Of a stretch of 64,000 nt of DNA, positions 10,601 through 19,810 are shown piece after piece. The DNA lies in the NCBI RefSeq assembly GCF_051622035.1, contig NC_135357.1, forward strand, positions 34,251,191 through 34,315,190, read 5' to 3'. The notes below the pieces were generated by a model. The model searched no databases, was not told the origin of the DNA, and saw only the letters and a list, made by a program, of their open reading frames with translations. A program made the position numbers and the translations under genes. This DNA comes from Arctopsyche grandis (taxonomy: Eukaryota; Arthropoda; Insecta; Trichoptera; Hydropsychidae). Every line of letters begins with the position of its first letter. Within the stretch, counting starts at the first letter, position 1.

Positions 10601-13600
10601 CATCGTGTGAAGAGCTTATAAAAGCTGTAAGTGAAAATAATCCCCGATATTTGGAATTGAAATTAGGTAACGAAGAAGAAAGTATTTTACACTTCGCTGC
10701 TGCAAACGACAATGTTGAAGTCATGGAACTGCTGATAAAGTCTAAAGTCGATATAGATATTTGTAACAAAAATAACCAGACACCTTTTTATTATGCTATA
10801 ATTGCAGGAAAAGTAAATGCTATTAAGTTTTTAATAAATAAAAGTGTAAGAACCATTGACAGGTATGGAAAAACTCCACTTCATTACGCAGTGGAGAATG
10901 GAAATGAAATGGTCTGTCGTATACTTCTAGAAGAGGGTGCAAATGTCAACGTTGTCGATGGCGAAGGAAATACTCCACTTCATTGGGCAACGAAGAATAA
11001 AAATGAAAACATCTGTCGTATACTTATAGAAAAGAGTGCAAATGTCAACGTTGCCGATGGCGAAGCAAATACTCCACTTCATTGGGCAGTGAGGAATACA
11101 AATAAAAACATCTTTCTTATACTTATAAAAAAGGGTGCAAATGTCAACGTTGCCGATGGCGAAGGAAAAACTCCACTTCATTGGGCAACGAAGAATAAAA
11201 ATGTAAACATCTGTCGTATACTTATAGAAAAGGGTGCAAATGTCAACGTTGCCGATGGCGAAGGAAAAACTCCACTTCATTGGGCAGTGAGGAATACAAA
11301 TAAAAACATCTTTCTTATACTTATAAAAAAGGGTGCAAATGTCAACGTTGCCGATGGCGAAGCAAATACTCCACTTCATTGGGCAGTGAGGAATACAAAT
11401 AAAAACATCTTTCTTATACTTATAAAAAAGGGTGCAAATGTCAACGTTGCCGATGGCGAAGGAAAAACTCCACTTCATTGGGCAACGAAGAATAAAAATG
11501 TAAACATCTGTCGTATACTTATAGAAAAGGGTGCAAATGTCAACGTTGCCGATGGCGAAGGAAAAACTCCACTTCATTGGGCAGTGAGGAATACAAATAA
11601 AAACATCTTTCTTATACTTATAAAAAAGGGTGCAAATGTCAACGTTGCCGATGGCGAAGCAAATACTCCACTTCATTGGGCAGTGAGGAATACAAATAAA
11701 AACATCTTTCTTATACTTATAAAAAAGGGTGCAAATGTCAACGTTGCCGATGGCGAAGGAAAAACTCCACTTCATTGGGCAACGAAGAATAAAAATGTAA
11801 ACATCTGTCGTATACTTATAGAAAAGGGTGCAAATGTCAACGTTGCCGATGGCGAAGGAAAAACTCCCTTTCATTGGGCAATGAGGAATGGAAATGAAAA
11901 CATCTGTCGTATACTTATAGAAAAGAGTGCAAATGTCAACGTTGCCGATGGCGAAGGAAAAACTCCACTTCATTGGGCAGTGAGGAATGCAAATGAAAAC
12001 ATCTGTCGTATACTTATAGAAAAGGGTGCAAATGTCAACGTTGCCGATGGCGAAGGAAATACTCCACTTCATGATGCAGTGGCGAAGGAAAATGAAAACA
12101 TCTGTCGTATACTTATAGAAAAGGGTGCAAATGTCAACGTTGCCGATGGCGAAGGAAAAACTCCACTTCATGATGCAGTGGCGAAGGAAAATGAAAACAT
12201 CTGTCGTATACTTATAGAAAAGAGTGCAAATGTCAACGTTGTCGATGGCGAAGGAAATACTCCACTTCATTGGGCAGTGAGGAATGAAAATAAAAACATC
12301 TGTCGTATACTTCTAGAAGAGGGTGCAAATGTCAACGTTGTCGATGGCGAAGGAAATACTCCACTTCATTGGGCAACGAAGTATAAAAATGAAAACATCT
12401 GTCGTATACTTATAGAAAAGAGTGCAAATGTCAACGTTGTCGATGGCGAAGGAAATACTCCACTTCATTGGGCAACGAAGAATAAAAATGAAAACATCTG
12501 TCGTATACTTATAGAAAAGAGTGCAAATGTCAACGTTGCCGATGGCGAAGCAAATACTCCACTTCATTGGGCAGTGAGGAATACAAATAAAAACATCTTT
12601 CTTATACTTATAAAAAAGGGTGCAAATGTCAACGTTGCCGATGGCGAAGGAAAAACTCCACTTCATTGGGCAACGAAGAATAAAAATGTAAACATCTGTC
12701 GTATACTTATAGAAAAGGGTGCAAATGTCAACGTTGCCGATGGCGAAGGAAAAACTCCACTTCATTGGGCAGTGAGGAATACAAATAAAAACATCTTTCT
12801 TATACTTATAAAAAAGGGTGCAAATGTCAACGTTGCCGATGGCGAAGCAAATACTCCACTTCATTGGGCAGTGAGGAATACAAATAAAAACATCTTTCTT
12901 ATACTTATAAAAAAGGGTGCAAATGTCAACGTTGCCGATGGCGAAGGAAAAACTCCACTTCATTGGGCAACGAAGAATAAAAATGTAAACATCTGTCGTA
13001 TACTTATAGAAAAGGGTGCAAATGTCAACGTTGCCGATGGCGAAGGAAAAACTCCACTTCATTGGGCAGTGAGGAATACAAATAAAAACATCTTTCTTAT
13101 ACTTATAAAAAAGGGTGCAAATGTCAACGTTGCCGATGGCGAAGCAAATACTCCACTTCATTGGGCAGTGAGGAATACAAATAAAAACATCTTTCTTATA
13201 CTTATAAAAAAGGGTGCAAATGTCAACGTTGCCGATGGCGAAGGAAAAACTCCACTTCATTGGGCAACGAAGAATAAAAATGTAAACATCTGTCGTATAC
13301 TTATAGAAAAGGGTGCAAATGTCAACGTTGCCGATGGCGAAGGAAAAACTCCCTTTCATTGGGCAATGAGGAATGGAAATGAAAACATCTGTCGTATACT
13401 TATAGAAAAGAGTGCAAATGTCAACGTTGCCGATGGCGAAGGAAAAACTCCACTTCATTGGGCAGTGAGGAATGCAAATGAAAACATCTGTCGTATACTT
13501 ATAGAAAAGGGTGCAAATGTCAACGTTGCCGATGGCGAAGGAAATACTCCACTTCATGATGCAGTGGCGAAGGAAAATGAAAACATCTGTCGTATACTTA

Positions 13601-16600
13601 TAGAAAAGGGTGCAAATGTCAACGTTGCCGATGGCGAAGGAAAAACTCCACTTCATGATGCAGTGGCGAAGGAAAATGAAAACATCTGTCGTATACTTAT
13701 AGAAAAGAGTGCAAATGTCAACGTTGTCGATGGCGAAGGAAATACTCCACTTCATTGGGCAGTGAGGAATGAAAATAAAAACATCTGTCGTATACTTCTA
13801 GAAGAGGGTGCAAATGTCAACGTTGTCGATGGCGAAGGAAATACTCCACTTCATTGGGCAACGAAGTATAAAAATGAAAACATCTGTCGTATACTTATAG
13901 AAAAGAGTGCAAATGTCAACGTTGTCGATGGCGAAGGAAATACTCCACTTCATTGGGCAGTGAGGAATACAAATGAAAACATCTTTCTTATACTTATAGA
14001 AAAGGGTGCAAATGTCAACGTTGCCGATGGCAAAGGAAAAACTCCACTTCATTGGGCAGTGTGGAATGAAAATGAAAACATCTGTCGTATACTTGTAGAA
14101 AAGAGTGCAAATGTCAACGTTGCCGATGGCGATGGAAGAACTCCACTTCATGATGCAGTGTTGACTGGAAATGAAAACATTTGTCGTATACTTATAGAAA
14201 ATGGTGCAAATTTCGACGTTGCCGATGGCAAAGGAAATACTCCACTTCATAGGGCAACGAAGAATAAAAATGAAAACATCTGTCGTATACTTGTAGAAAA
14301 GAGTGCAAATGTCAACGTTGCCGATGGCGATGGAAGAACTCCACTTCATGATGCAGTTTTGACTGGAAATGAAAACATATGTTGTATACTTATAGAAAAT
14401 GGTGCAAATTTCGACGTTGCCGATGGCAAAGGAAATACTCCACTTCATTGGGCAACGAAGAATAAAAATGAAAACATCTGTCGTATACTAATAGAAAAGG
14501 GTGCAAATGTCAACGTTGTCGATGGCGAAGGAAATACTCCACTTCATTGGGCAGTGGGGAATAGAAATGAAATGGTCTGTCGTATGCTTATAGAAAAGGG
14601 TGCAAATGTCAACGTTGCCGATGGCGAAGGAAATACTCCACTTCATTGGGCAGTGGGGAATGGAAATGAAATGGTCTGTCGTATGCTTATAGAAAAGGGT
14701 GCAAATGTCAACGTTGCCGATGGCGATGGAAGAACTCCACTTCATGATGCAGTGTTGACTGGAAATGAAAGCATCTGTCGTATACTTATAGAAAATGGTG
14801 CAAATTTCGACGTTGCCGATGGCAAAGGAAATACTCCACTTCATTGGGCAACGAAGAATAAAAATGAAAAAATCAGTCGTATACTTATAGAAAAGGGTGC
14901 AAATGTCAACGTTGCCGATGGCGATGGAAGAACTCCACTTCATGATGCAGTGTTGACTGGAAATGAAAACATCTGTCGTATACTTATAGAAAATGATGCA
15001 AATTTCGACGTTGCCGATGGCAAAGGAAATACTCCACTTCATTGGGCAACGAAGAATAAAAATGAAAACATCTGTCGTATACTTATAGAAAAGGGTGCAA
15101 ATGTCAACGTTGCCGATGGCGAAGGAAATACTCCACTTCATTGGGCAGTGGGGAATGGAAATGAAATGGTCTGTCGTATGCTTATAGAAAATGGAGCAAA
15201 TGTCAACGTTGCCGATGGCGATGGAAGGACTCCACTTCATGATGCAGTGTTGACTGGAAATGAAAGCATCTGTCGTATACTTATAGAAAATGATGCAAAT
15301 TTCGACGTTGCCGATGGCAAAGGAAATACTCCACTTCATTGGGCAACGAAGAATAAAAATGAAAACATCTGTCGTATACTTGTAGAAAAGAGTGCAAATG
15401 TCAACGTTGCCGATGGCGATGGAAGAACTCCACTTCATGATGCAGTTTTGACTGGAAATGAAAACATATGTCGTATACTTATAGAAAATGGTGCAAATTT
15501 CGACGTTGCCGGTGGCAAAGTAAATACTCCACTTCATTGGGCAACGAAGAATAAAAATGAAAACATCTGTCGTATACTTATAGAAAAGGGTGCAAATGTC
15601 AACGTTGCCGATGGCGAAGGAAATACTCTACTTCATTGGGCAGTGGGGAATGGAAATGAAATGGTCTGTCGTATGCTTATAGAAAAGGGTGCAAATGTCA
15701 ACGTTGCCGATGGCGATGGAAGAACTCCACTTCATGATGCAGTGTTGACTGGAAATGAAAGCATCTGTCGTATACTTATAGAAAATGGTGCAAATTTCGA
15801 CGTTGCCGATGGCAAAGGAAATACTCCACTTCATTGGGCAACGAAGAATAAAAATGAAAACATCTGTCGTATACTTGTAGAAAAGAGTGCAAATGTCAAC
15901 GTTGCCGATGGCGATGGAAGAACTCCACTTCATGATGCAGTGTTGACTGGAAATGAAAACATCTGTCGTATACTTATAGAAAATGATGCAAATTTCGACG
16001 TTGCCGATGGCAAAGGAAATACTCCACTTCATTGGGCAACGAAGAATAAAAATGAAAACATCTGTCGTATACTTATAGAAAAGGGTGCAAATGTCAACGT
16101 TGCCGATGGCGAAGGAAATACTCTACTTCATTGGGCAGTGGGGAATGGAAATGAAATGGTCTGTCGTATGCTTATAGAAAAGGGTGCAAATGTCAACGTT
16201 GCCGATGGCGAAGGAAATACTCCACTTCATTGGGCAGTGGGGAATGGAAATGAAATGGTCTGTCGTATGCTTATAGAAAAGGGTGCAAATGTCAACGTTG
16301 CCGATGGCGATGGAAGAAATCCACTTCATGATGCAGTGGGGAATGGAAATGAAAGCATCTGTCGTATACTTATAGAAAATGGTGCAAATTTCGACGTTGC
16401 GGATGGCAAAGGAAATACTCCACTTCATTGGGCAACGAAGAATAAAAATGAAAACATCTGTCGTATACTTATAGAAAAGGGTGCAAATGTCAACGTTGCC
16501 GATGGCGAAGGAAATACTCTACTTCATTGGGCAGTGGGGAATGGAAATGAAATGGTCTGTCGTATGCTTATAGAAAAGGGTGCAAATGTCAACGTTGCCG

Positions 16601-18738
16601 ATGGCGAAGGAAATACTCCACTTCATTGGGCAGTGGGGAATGGAAATGAAATGGTCTGTCGTATGCTTATAGAAAAGGGTGCAAATGTCAACGTTGCCGA
16701 TGGCGATGGAAGAACTCCACTTCATGATGCAGTGTTGACTGGAAATGAAAACATCTGTCGTATACTTATAGAAAATGATGCAAATTTCGACGTTGCCGAT
16801 GGCAAAGGAAATACTCCACTTCATTGGGCAACGAAGAATAAAAATGAAAACATCTGTCGTATACTTATAGAAAAGGGTGCAAATGTCAACGTTGCCGATG
16901 GCGAAGGAAATACTCCACTTCATTGGGCAGTGGGGAATGGAAATGAAATGGTCTGTCGTATGCTTATAGAAAAGGGTGCAAATGTCAACGTTGCCGATGG
17001 CGATGGAAGAAATCCACTTCATGATGCAGTGGGGAATGGAAATGAAAGCATCTGTCGTATACTTATAGAAAATGGTGCAAATTTCGACGTTGCGGATGGC
17101 AAAGGAAATACTCCACTTCATTGGGCAACGAAGAATAAAAATGAAAACATCTGTCGTATACTTAAAGAAAAGGGTGCAAATGTCAACGTTGCCGATGGCG
17201 AAGGAAATACTCCACTTCATTGGGCAGTGGGGAATGGAAATGAAATGGTCTGTCGTATACTTGTAGAAAAGAGTGCAAATGTCAACGTTGCCGATGGCGA
17301 TGGAAGAACTCCACTTCATGATGCAGTGTTGACTGGAAATGAAAACATCTGTCGTATACTTATAGAAAATGATGCAAATTTCGACGTTGCCGATGGCAAA
17401 GGAAATACTCCACTTCATTGGGCAACGAAGAATAAAAATGAAAACATCTGTCGTATACTTATAGAAAAGGGTGCAAATGTCAACGTTGCCGATGGCGAAG
17501 GAAATACTCTACTTCATTGGGCAGTGGGGAATGGAAATGAAATGGTCTGTCGTATGCTTATAGAAAAGGGTGCAAATGTCAACGTTGCCGATGGCGAAGG
17601 AAATACTCCACTTCATTGGGCAGTGGGGAATGGAAATGAAATGGTCTGTCGTATGCTTATAGAAAAGGGTGCAAATGTCAACGTTGCCGATGGCGATGGA
17701 AGAAATCCACTTCATGATGCAGTGGGGAATGGAAATGAAAGCATCTGTCGTATACTTATAGAAAATGGTGCAAATTTCGACGTTGCGGATGGCAAAGGAA
17801 ATACTCCACTTCATTGGGCAACGAAGAATAAAAATGAAAACATCTGTCGTATACTTAAAGAAAAGGGTGCAAATGTCAACGTTGCCGATGGCGAAGGAAA
17901 TACTCCACTTCATTGGGCAGTGGGGAATGGAAATGAAATGGTCTGTCGTATGCTTATAGAAAAGGGTGCAAATGTCAACGTTGCCGATGGCGAAGGAAAT
18001 ACTCCACTTCATTGGGCAGTGGGGAATGGAAATGAAATGGTCTGTCGTATGCTTATAGAAAAGGGTGCAAATGTCAACGTTGCCGATGGCGATGGAAGAG
18101 CTCCACTTCATGATGCAGTGTCGACTGGAAATGAAAGCATCTGTCGTATACTTATAGAAAATGGTGCAAATTTCGACGTTGCCGATGGCAAAGGAAGTAC
18201 TCCACTTCATTGGGCAACGAAGAATAAAAATGAAAACATCTGTCGTATACTTGTAGAAAAGAGTGCAAATGTCAACGTTGCCGATGGCGATGGAAGAACT
18301 CCACTTCATGATGCAGTGTTGACTGGAAATGAAAACATCTGTCGTATACTTATAGAAAATGGTGCAAATTTCAACGTTGCCGATGGCAAAGGAAATACTC
18401 CACTTCACTGGGCAACGAAGAATAAAAATGAAAACATCTGTCGTATACTTATAGAAAAGGGTGCAAATGTCAACGTTGCCGATGGCGAAGGAAATACTCC
18501 ACTTCATTGGGCAGTGAGGAATGGAAATGAAATGGTCTGTCGTATGCTTATAGAAAAGGGTGCAAATGTCAACGTTGCCGATGGCGATGGAAATACTCCA
18601 CTTCATTGGGCAGTGGGGAATGGAAATGAAAACATCTGTCGTATACTTCTAGAAGAGGGTGCAAATGTCAACTTTGCCGATGAAAGAATGAAGAAAAATC
18701 TATCCCTCATTATTCTTCAAAAATCGACGCGAACTTGA
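7663..18738 (+). CDS. Giant NB-ARC STAND NTPase with about 79 homogeneous ankyrin repeats (3691 aa)
   Basis: One intronless frame. Residues 1-300 form a conserved-looking N-terminal region I do not recognise, and about 306-425 is a charged coiled coil. NB-ARC follows: Walker A GLGGIGKT 468-475, Walker B LIILDNVE 559-566, a TLITSR sensor-like motif 587-592, GRLPLA 641-646, then a winged-helix-like part ending VHRLVQ (775-780), the MHD-like position of this family. Degenerate ankyrins fill about 845-1065, and exactly periodic 33-residue ankyrins 1066-3671. In this class the ATPase switches oligomerisation when the repeats bind a ligand. A role as an intracellular sensor is inference. The start is the first ATG, with a TATA-like site before it. 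The last residues run off the ankyrin frame by a frameshift near 18715, and decayed ankyrins continue downstream. Insect-type DNA on both sides argues for a resident gene, though ancient lateral acquisition is possible. No signal peptide or membrane segment is seen. Confidence 0.85.
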   Translation: MASTSNTTKTIGGIEINDGGSFEDRLFNFVNYFVSEVETTLELHYDILENNKRKSGKYPTVIAEAIGLSATYFTGINGVAKLFKEPLSIPFEKYYKMKSYSYADLVYSLRKYKQEGRVLFVKIGTEVFRSFEHQFMGATTKHGSRPAMKRLGKDAAHRFMNFVKESGKEKELPDKNLKAFNDIFGKSKKGLIDKVPTGVGKLRITTRFDIKYKKDNLKMDWNIENIYERSGVVKENDGGFQYYERKQSDCKRYFYRRLLDGEILEKEYEFVSAPEFIFQYTADSTYMEQEEMILVKINDDDEAFGRRRQLEILEDLKKEFENNREFTKSENKIHYDMIIGDVEERIKSIQSELKKCITEEGEKTRGDFKNRIKSLSEKMDSKTDTIKNETTTNKDIIINTVQDSSNKILKEINSLKQIEKVQLKQITFGLFGAVKTFTGRTEEFQKLHTALTENGKTTIISQSAAITGLGGIGKTSLAVKYAELQSEFYHIIVMIKCEKAENIVKSFISLAKKLKIETEIEIRKENSKDEKEREKRERDINEIVQDVYSYLENDERKSLIILDNVENYNDVKDFIFQGNIRSRNIYTLITSRWRDWDGGESGDFIVISLEVFSEKDAIDYVNKNLEQENLEDVKKLTEELGRLPLALKQSVGYIKIRNKEAGKWSKMTKFTIAEYLRLFRNKQQLLIEPDHDQTDHSYDKKIRVTWELSLDQIQKDPHFGDLALKIFYIIAYLSPEDIQIEEMFSRIEEDIKIRKATEILDDYSLINLTDGKIYVHRLVQKVTRLNLKNKNEEENVLRIALDLLNNTRFEEHAVCVWEYSSEYPQLIKDYYDKSQYGRLRNSPLNLLAAYRDDCTTIEKIWKHKKNIDVNQTNWRADKPLSLAIQNGNRKTVEYLLEKGANLRKDSLYIAASNGHDEVVKFLLSKDKRLADYRAYYNATALDVAVLKGHLKVVTTLMPNINDELMFHAKLRQAIIQKDMTSCEELIKAVSENNPRYLELKLGNEEESILHFAAANDNVEVMELLIKSKVDIDICNKNNQTPFYYAIIAGKVNAIKFLINKSVRTIDRYGKTPLHYAVENGNEMVCRILLEEGANVNVVDGEGNTPLHWATKNKNENICRILIEKSANVNVADGEANTPLHWAVRNTNKNIFLILIKKGANVNVADGEGKTPLHWATKNKNVNICRILIEKGANVNVADGEGKTPLHWAVRNTNKNIFLILIKKGANVNVADGEANTPLHWAVRNTNKNIFLILIKKGANVNVADGEGKTPLHWATKNKNVNICRILIEKGANVNVADGEGKTPLHWAVRNTNKNIFLILIKKGANVNVADGEANTPLHWAVRNTNKNIFLILIKKGANVNVADGEGKTPLHWATKNKNVNICRILIEKGANVNVADGEGKTPFHWAMRNGNENICRILIEKSANVNVADGEGKTPLHWAVRNANENICRILIEKGANVNVADGEGNTPLHDAVAKENENICRILIEKGANVNVADGEGKTPLHDAVAKENENICRILIEKSANVNVVDGEGNTPLHWAVRNENKNICRILLEEGANVNVVDGEGNTPLHWATKYKNENICRILIEKSANVNVVDGEGNTPLHWATKNKNENICRILIEKSANVNVADGEANTPLHWAVRNTNKNIFLILIKKGANVNVADGEGKTPLHWATKNKNVNICRILIEKGANVNVADGEGKTPLHWAVRNTNKNIFLILIKKGANVNVADGEANTPLHWAVRNTNKNIFLILIKKGANVNVADGEGKTPLHWATKNKNVNICRILIEKGANVNVADGEGKTPLHWAVRNTNKNIFLILIKKGANVNVADGEANTPLHWAVRNTNKNIFLILIKKGANVNVADGEGKTPLHWATKNKNVNICRILIEKGANVNVADGEGKTPFHWAMRNGNENICRILIEKSANVNVADGEGKTPLHWAVRNANENICRILIEKGANVNVADGEGNTPLHDAVAKENENICRILIEKGANVNVADGEGKTPLHDAVAKENENICRILIEKSANVNVVDGEGNTPLHWAVRNENKNICRILLEEGANVNVVDGEGNTPLHWATKYKNENICRILIEKSANVNVVDGEGNTPLHWAVRNTNENIFLILIEKGANVNVADGKGKTPLHWAVWNENENICRILVEKSANVNVADGDGRTPLHDAVLTGNENICRILIENGANFDVADGKGNTPLHRATKNKNENICRILVEKSANVNVADGDGRTPLHDAVLTGNENICCILIENGANFDVADGKGNTPLHWATKNKNENICRILIEKGANVNVVDGEGNTPLHWAVGNRNEMVCRMLIEKGANVNVADGEGNTPLHWAVGNGNEMVCRMLIEKGANVNVADGDGRTPLHDAVLTGNESICRILIENGANFDVADGKGNTPLHWATKNKNEKISRILIEKGANVNVADGDGRTPLHDAVLTGNENICRILIENDANFDVADGKGNTPLHWATKNKNENICRILIEKGANVNVADGEGNTPLHWAVGNGNEMVCRMLIENGANVNVADGDGRTPLHDAVLTGNESICRILIENDANFDVADGKGNTPLHWATKNKNENICRILVEKSANVNVADGDGRTPLHDAVLTGNENICRILIENGANFDVAGGKVNTPLHWATKNKNENICRILIEKGANVNVADGEGNTLLHWAVGNGNEMVCRMLIEKGANVNVADGDGRTPLHDAVLTGNESICRILIENGANFDVADGKGNTPLHWATKNKNENICRILVEKSANVNVADGDGRTPLHDAVLTGNENICRILIENDANFDVADGKGNTPLHWATKNKNENICRILIEKGANVNVADGEGNTLLHWAVGNGNEMVCRMLIEKGANVNVADGEGNTPLHWAVGNGNEMVCRMLIEKGANVNVADGDGRNPLHDAVGNGNESICRILIENGANFDVADGKGNTPLHWATKNKNENICRILIEKGANVNVADGEGNTLLHWAVGNGNEMVCRMLIEKGANVNVADGEGNTPLHWAVGNGNEMVCRMLIEKGANVNVADGDGRTPLHDAVLTGNENICRILIENDANFDVADGKGNTPLHWATKNKNENICRILIEKGANVNVADGEGNTPLHWAVGNGNEMVCRMLIEKGANVNVADGDGRNPLHDAVGNGNESICRILIENGANFDVADGKGNTPLHWATKNKNENICRILKEKGANVNVADGEGNTPLHWAVGNGNEMVCRILVEKSANVNVADGDGRTPLHDAVLTGNENICRILIENDANFDVADGKGNTPLHWATKNKNENICRILIEKGANVNVADGEGNTLLHWAVGNGNEMVCRMLIEKGANVNVADGEGNTPLHWAVGNGNEMVCRMLIEKGANVNVADGDGRNPLHDAVGNGNESICRILIENGANFDVADGKGNTPLHWATKNKNENICRILKEKGANVNVADGEGNTPLHWAVGNGNEMVCRMLIEKGANVNVADGEGNTPLHWAVGNGNEMVCRMLIEKGANVNVADGDGRAPLHDAVSTGNESICRILIENGANFDVADGKGSTPLHWATKNKNENICRILVEKSANVNVADGDGRTPLHDAVLTGNENICRILIENGANFNVADGKGNTPLHWATKNKNENICRILIEKGANVNVADGEGNTPLHWAVRNGNEMVCRMLIEKGANVNVADGDGNTPLHWAVGNGNENICRILLEEGANVNFADERMKKNLSLIILQKSTRT
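10858..18678 (+). repeat. 99-bp coding tandem array, 79 ankyrin units
   Basis: The codon for Thr of TPLH falls at 10873 in the first unit and at 18595 in the last. That is 7722 bases apart, exactly 78 x 99, so no unit has gained or lost a base. Units share the GANVNVADG linker and differ mainly in the segment after TPLH. The main classes are HWATKNKNENIC, HWAVGNGNEMVC, HDAVLTGNENIC (with ENGANFDVADGKG) and HWAVRNTNKNIF. Near identity, including silent sites, indicates recent expansion or gene conversion. Because 99 is divisible by 3, long antisense frames also stay open; these are by-products. Confidence 0.95.
10960..13955 (+). repeat. Tandem duplication of a 15-ankyrin block (1485 bp)
   Basis: Sequence from about 10960 to about 12475 recurs from about 12445 to about 13960 with a constant offset of 1485 bases (15 x 99). 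For example, the TACTCC at 10971 recurs at 12456. Order and variants of all 15 units are the same. Within each block the IFLILIKKG-type units recur with a 297-bp (three-unit) sub-period, so the array is a higher-order repeat. The two copies look identical by eye, which implies a very recent event or an assembly artefact. Confidence 0.9.
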
Positions 18739-19260
18739 GAGATAACGAAGGATGCACACCACTGATTTTTACTTTGAAGAATTACTTACAGATTGAACAA
18801 GCGTTTATTGAATTAAAAAAAATGGGAAAATTTTGATCGAAAAACATTTATAACCAACGGTTCATTAGCTCGTACATATATATTATACTAGTTTGAGAGA
18901 AATCTGCTTGTGTTTGAGCTTATATAACTTATCTGGTCCGTATTTTGATTGTAAGAAATCTATCAGAATCTTATTAGAAAACGGGGCTATCCTAATGTGT
19001 CGGATAGCGATGGCCAAATCCCTCTACATTTCGCTGTTCAATGTGGTTCGCCTTTTTTTGTAGAGTCACTTTTACGCCATGGGGGCGACATTAATGCCAT
19101 CAATTGCCAAGGAAAATCACCACTTGACCTTGCTAATGACTATGGAAATGAGGAAATCATCAAGATTTTTGTAGAAAAAGATTCCCATTTAGATAAAAAT
19201 AATGGACATGAAAAATGTGGATCAAATTTATTTGAATCGGATTCATCTCAATCAAATTGA
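18739..19260 (+). pseudogene. Decayed original C-terminus of the ankyrin protein
   Basis: After the stop at 18738 ankyrin-like coding continues in other frames: at 18715-18835 a segment with IDANLRDNEGCTPLIFTLKN, at about 18940-18990 KKSIRILLENGA, and at 18997-19260 SDSDGQIPLHFAVQCGS followed by HGGDINAINCQGKSPLDLA. The first frame change lies in an A5 run near 18715 and another near 18990. These units are far more diverged than the array, as expected for ancestral terminal ankyrins. An intron or sequencing errors are the alternatives. The last stop is at 19258-19260. Confidence 0.7.
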
Positions 19261-19334
19261 TTTGAATAAGATTTATCTGAATATTCTCCATTTTATTCTT
19301 TATGATTAATTGTATTTTACTGCTTTTTAAATAT

Positions 19335-19340
19335 AATAAA
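19335..19340 (+). terminator. Poly(A) signal AATAAA after the ankyrin remnant
   Basis: AATAAA lies 75 bases after the stop that ends the decayed ankyrin tail. It fits as the ancestral 3' end of the giant gene and shows the original transcript included the now broken tail. Confidence 0.45.
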
Positions 19341-19810
19341 GAATCTAAAGCAATATAAAATCTAAATATTGCGTGCTTGAAAAATGACATATGTACATAT
19401 CAACTTCGAAATATTTATTATTAATTTTCAGCTCATACCTGATTAAGAACACAACATTAATAATGTTTCTGTTGGTTTGAATTGTTATTTTTTGCTAGTG
19501 GATGAATTTATTTGAATTGTTTGAATGAATTTGCTAGTGGAAAATTTAAATAATCGATCCATATTATTATAACATTTAGTTTTCTACTGTACTATTTTTT
19601 TTAATTGTACAAATTTTTATTATATGTTTATCGGATTTTAAGTTTGATTTTGATTTAATGGAACGAATATATTTTTAATTTACAATGTTTTTTTATATTA
19701 TGTAACATATAAAAAACGTAGTATTATACATACTTACACTTATGTACGTATGTATAATACTATGCATGTAAAAAAATGCAAATCTTTTTTATTGTAAGTG
19801 AATGTATTTG
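19341..19810. other. Intergenic, nothing recognised
   Basis: AT-rich sequence with ACAT/GTAC microsatellite words near 19730-19760. No gene, RNA or repeat family identified. Confidence 0.5.

Noticed and set aside
10927..18606. Long antisense frames (up to 480 aa) of a KWSISFAIGNVDICTLFYK-like repeat across the ankyrin array
   Set aside because: The 99-bp period is a multiple of three, so any frame free of stops in one unit stays open in all. The sense frame has domain motifs and a complete N-terminus; the antisense has none.
10858..18678. CRISPR-like or satellite interpretation of the 99-bp array
   Set aside because: Units are coding, contiguous, without spacers, and match the ankyrin consensus.
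7663..18738. Ankyrin-rich toxin (latrotoxin-like) interpretation of the giant protein
   Set aside because: It has an NB-ARC ATPase with Walker motifs and no signal peptide. I see no toxin-type N-terminal or C-terminal processing features.
7663..19260. Bacterial endosymbiont contamination
   Set aside because: Insect mobile elements and spliced genes lie on both sides in the same contig, with an AT-rich eukaryotic leader and poly(A) signal. Ancient lateral transfer is not excluded.
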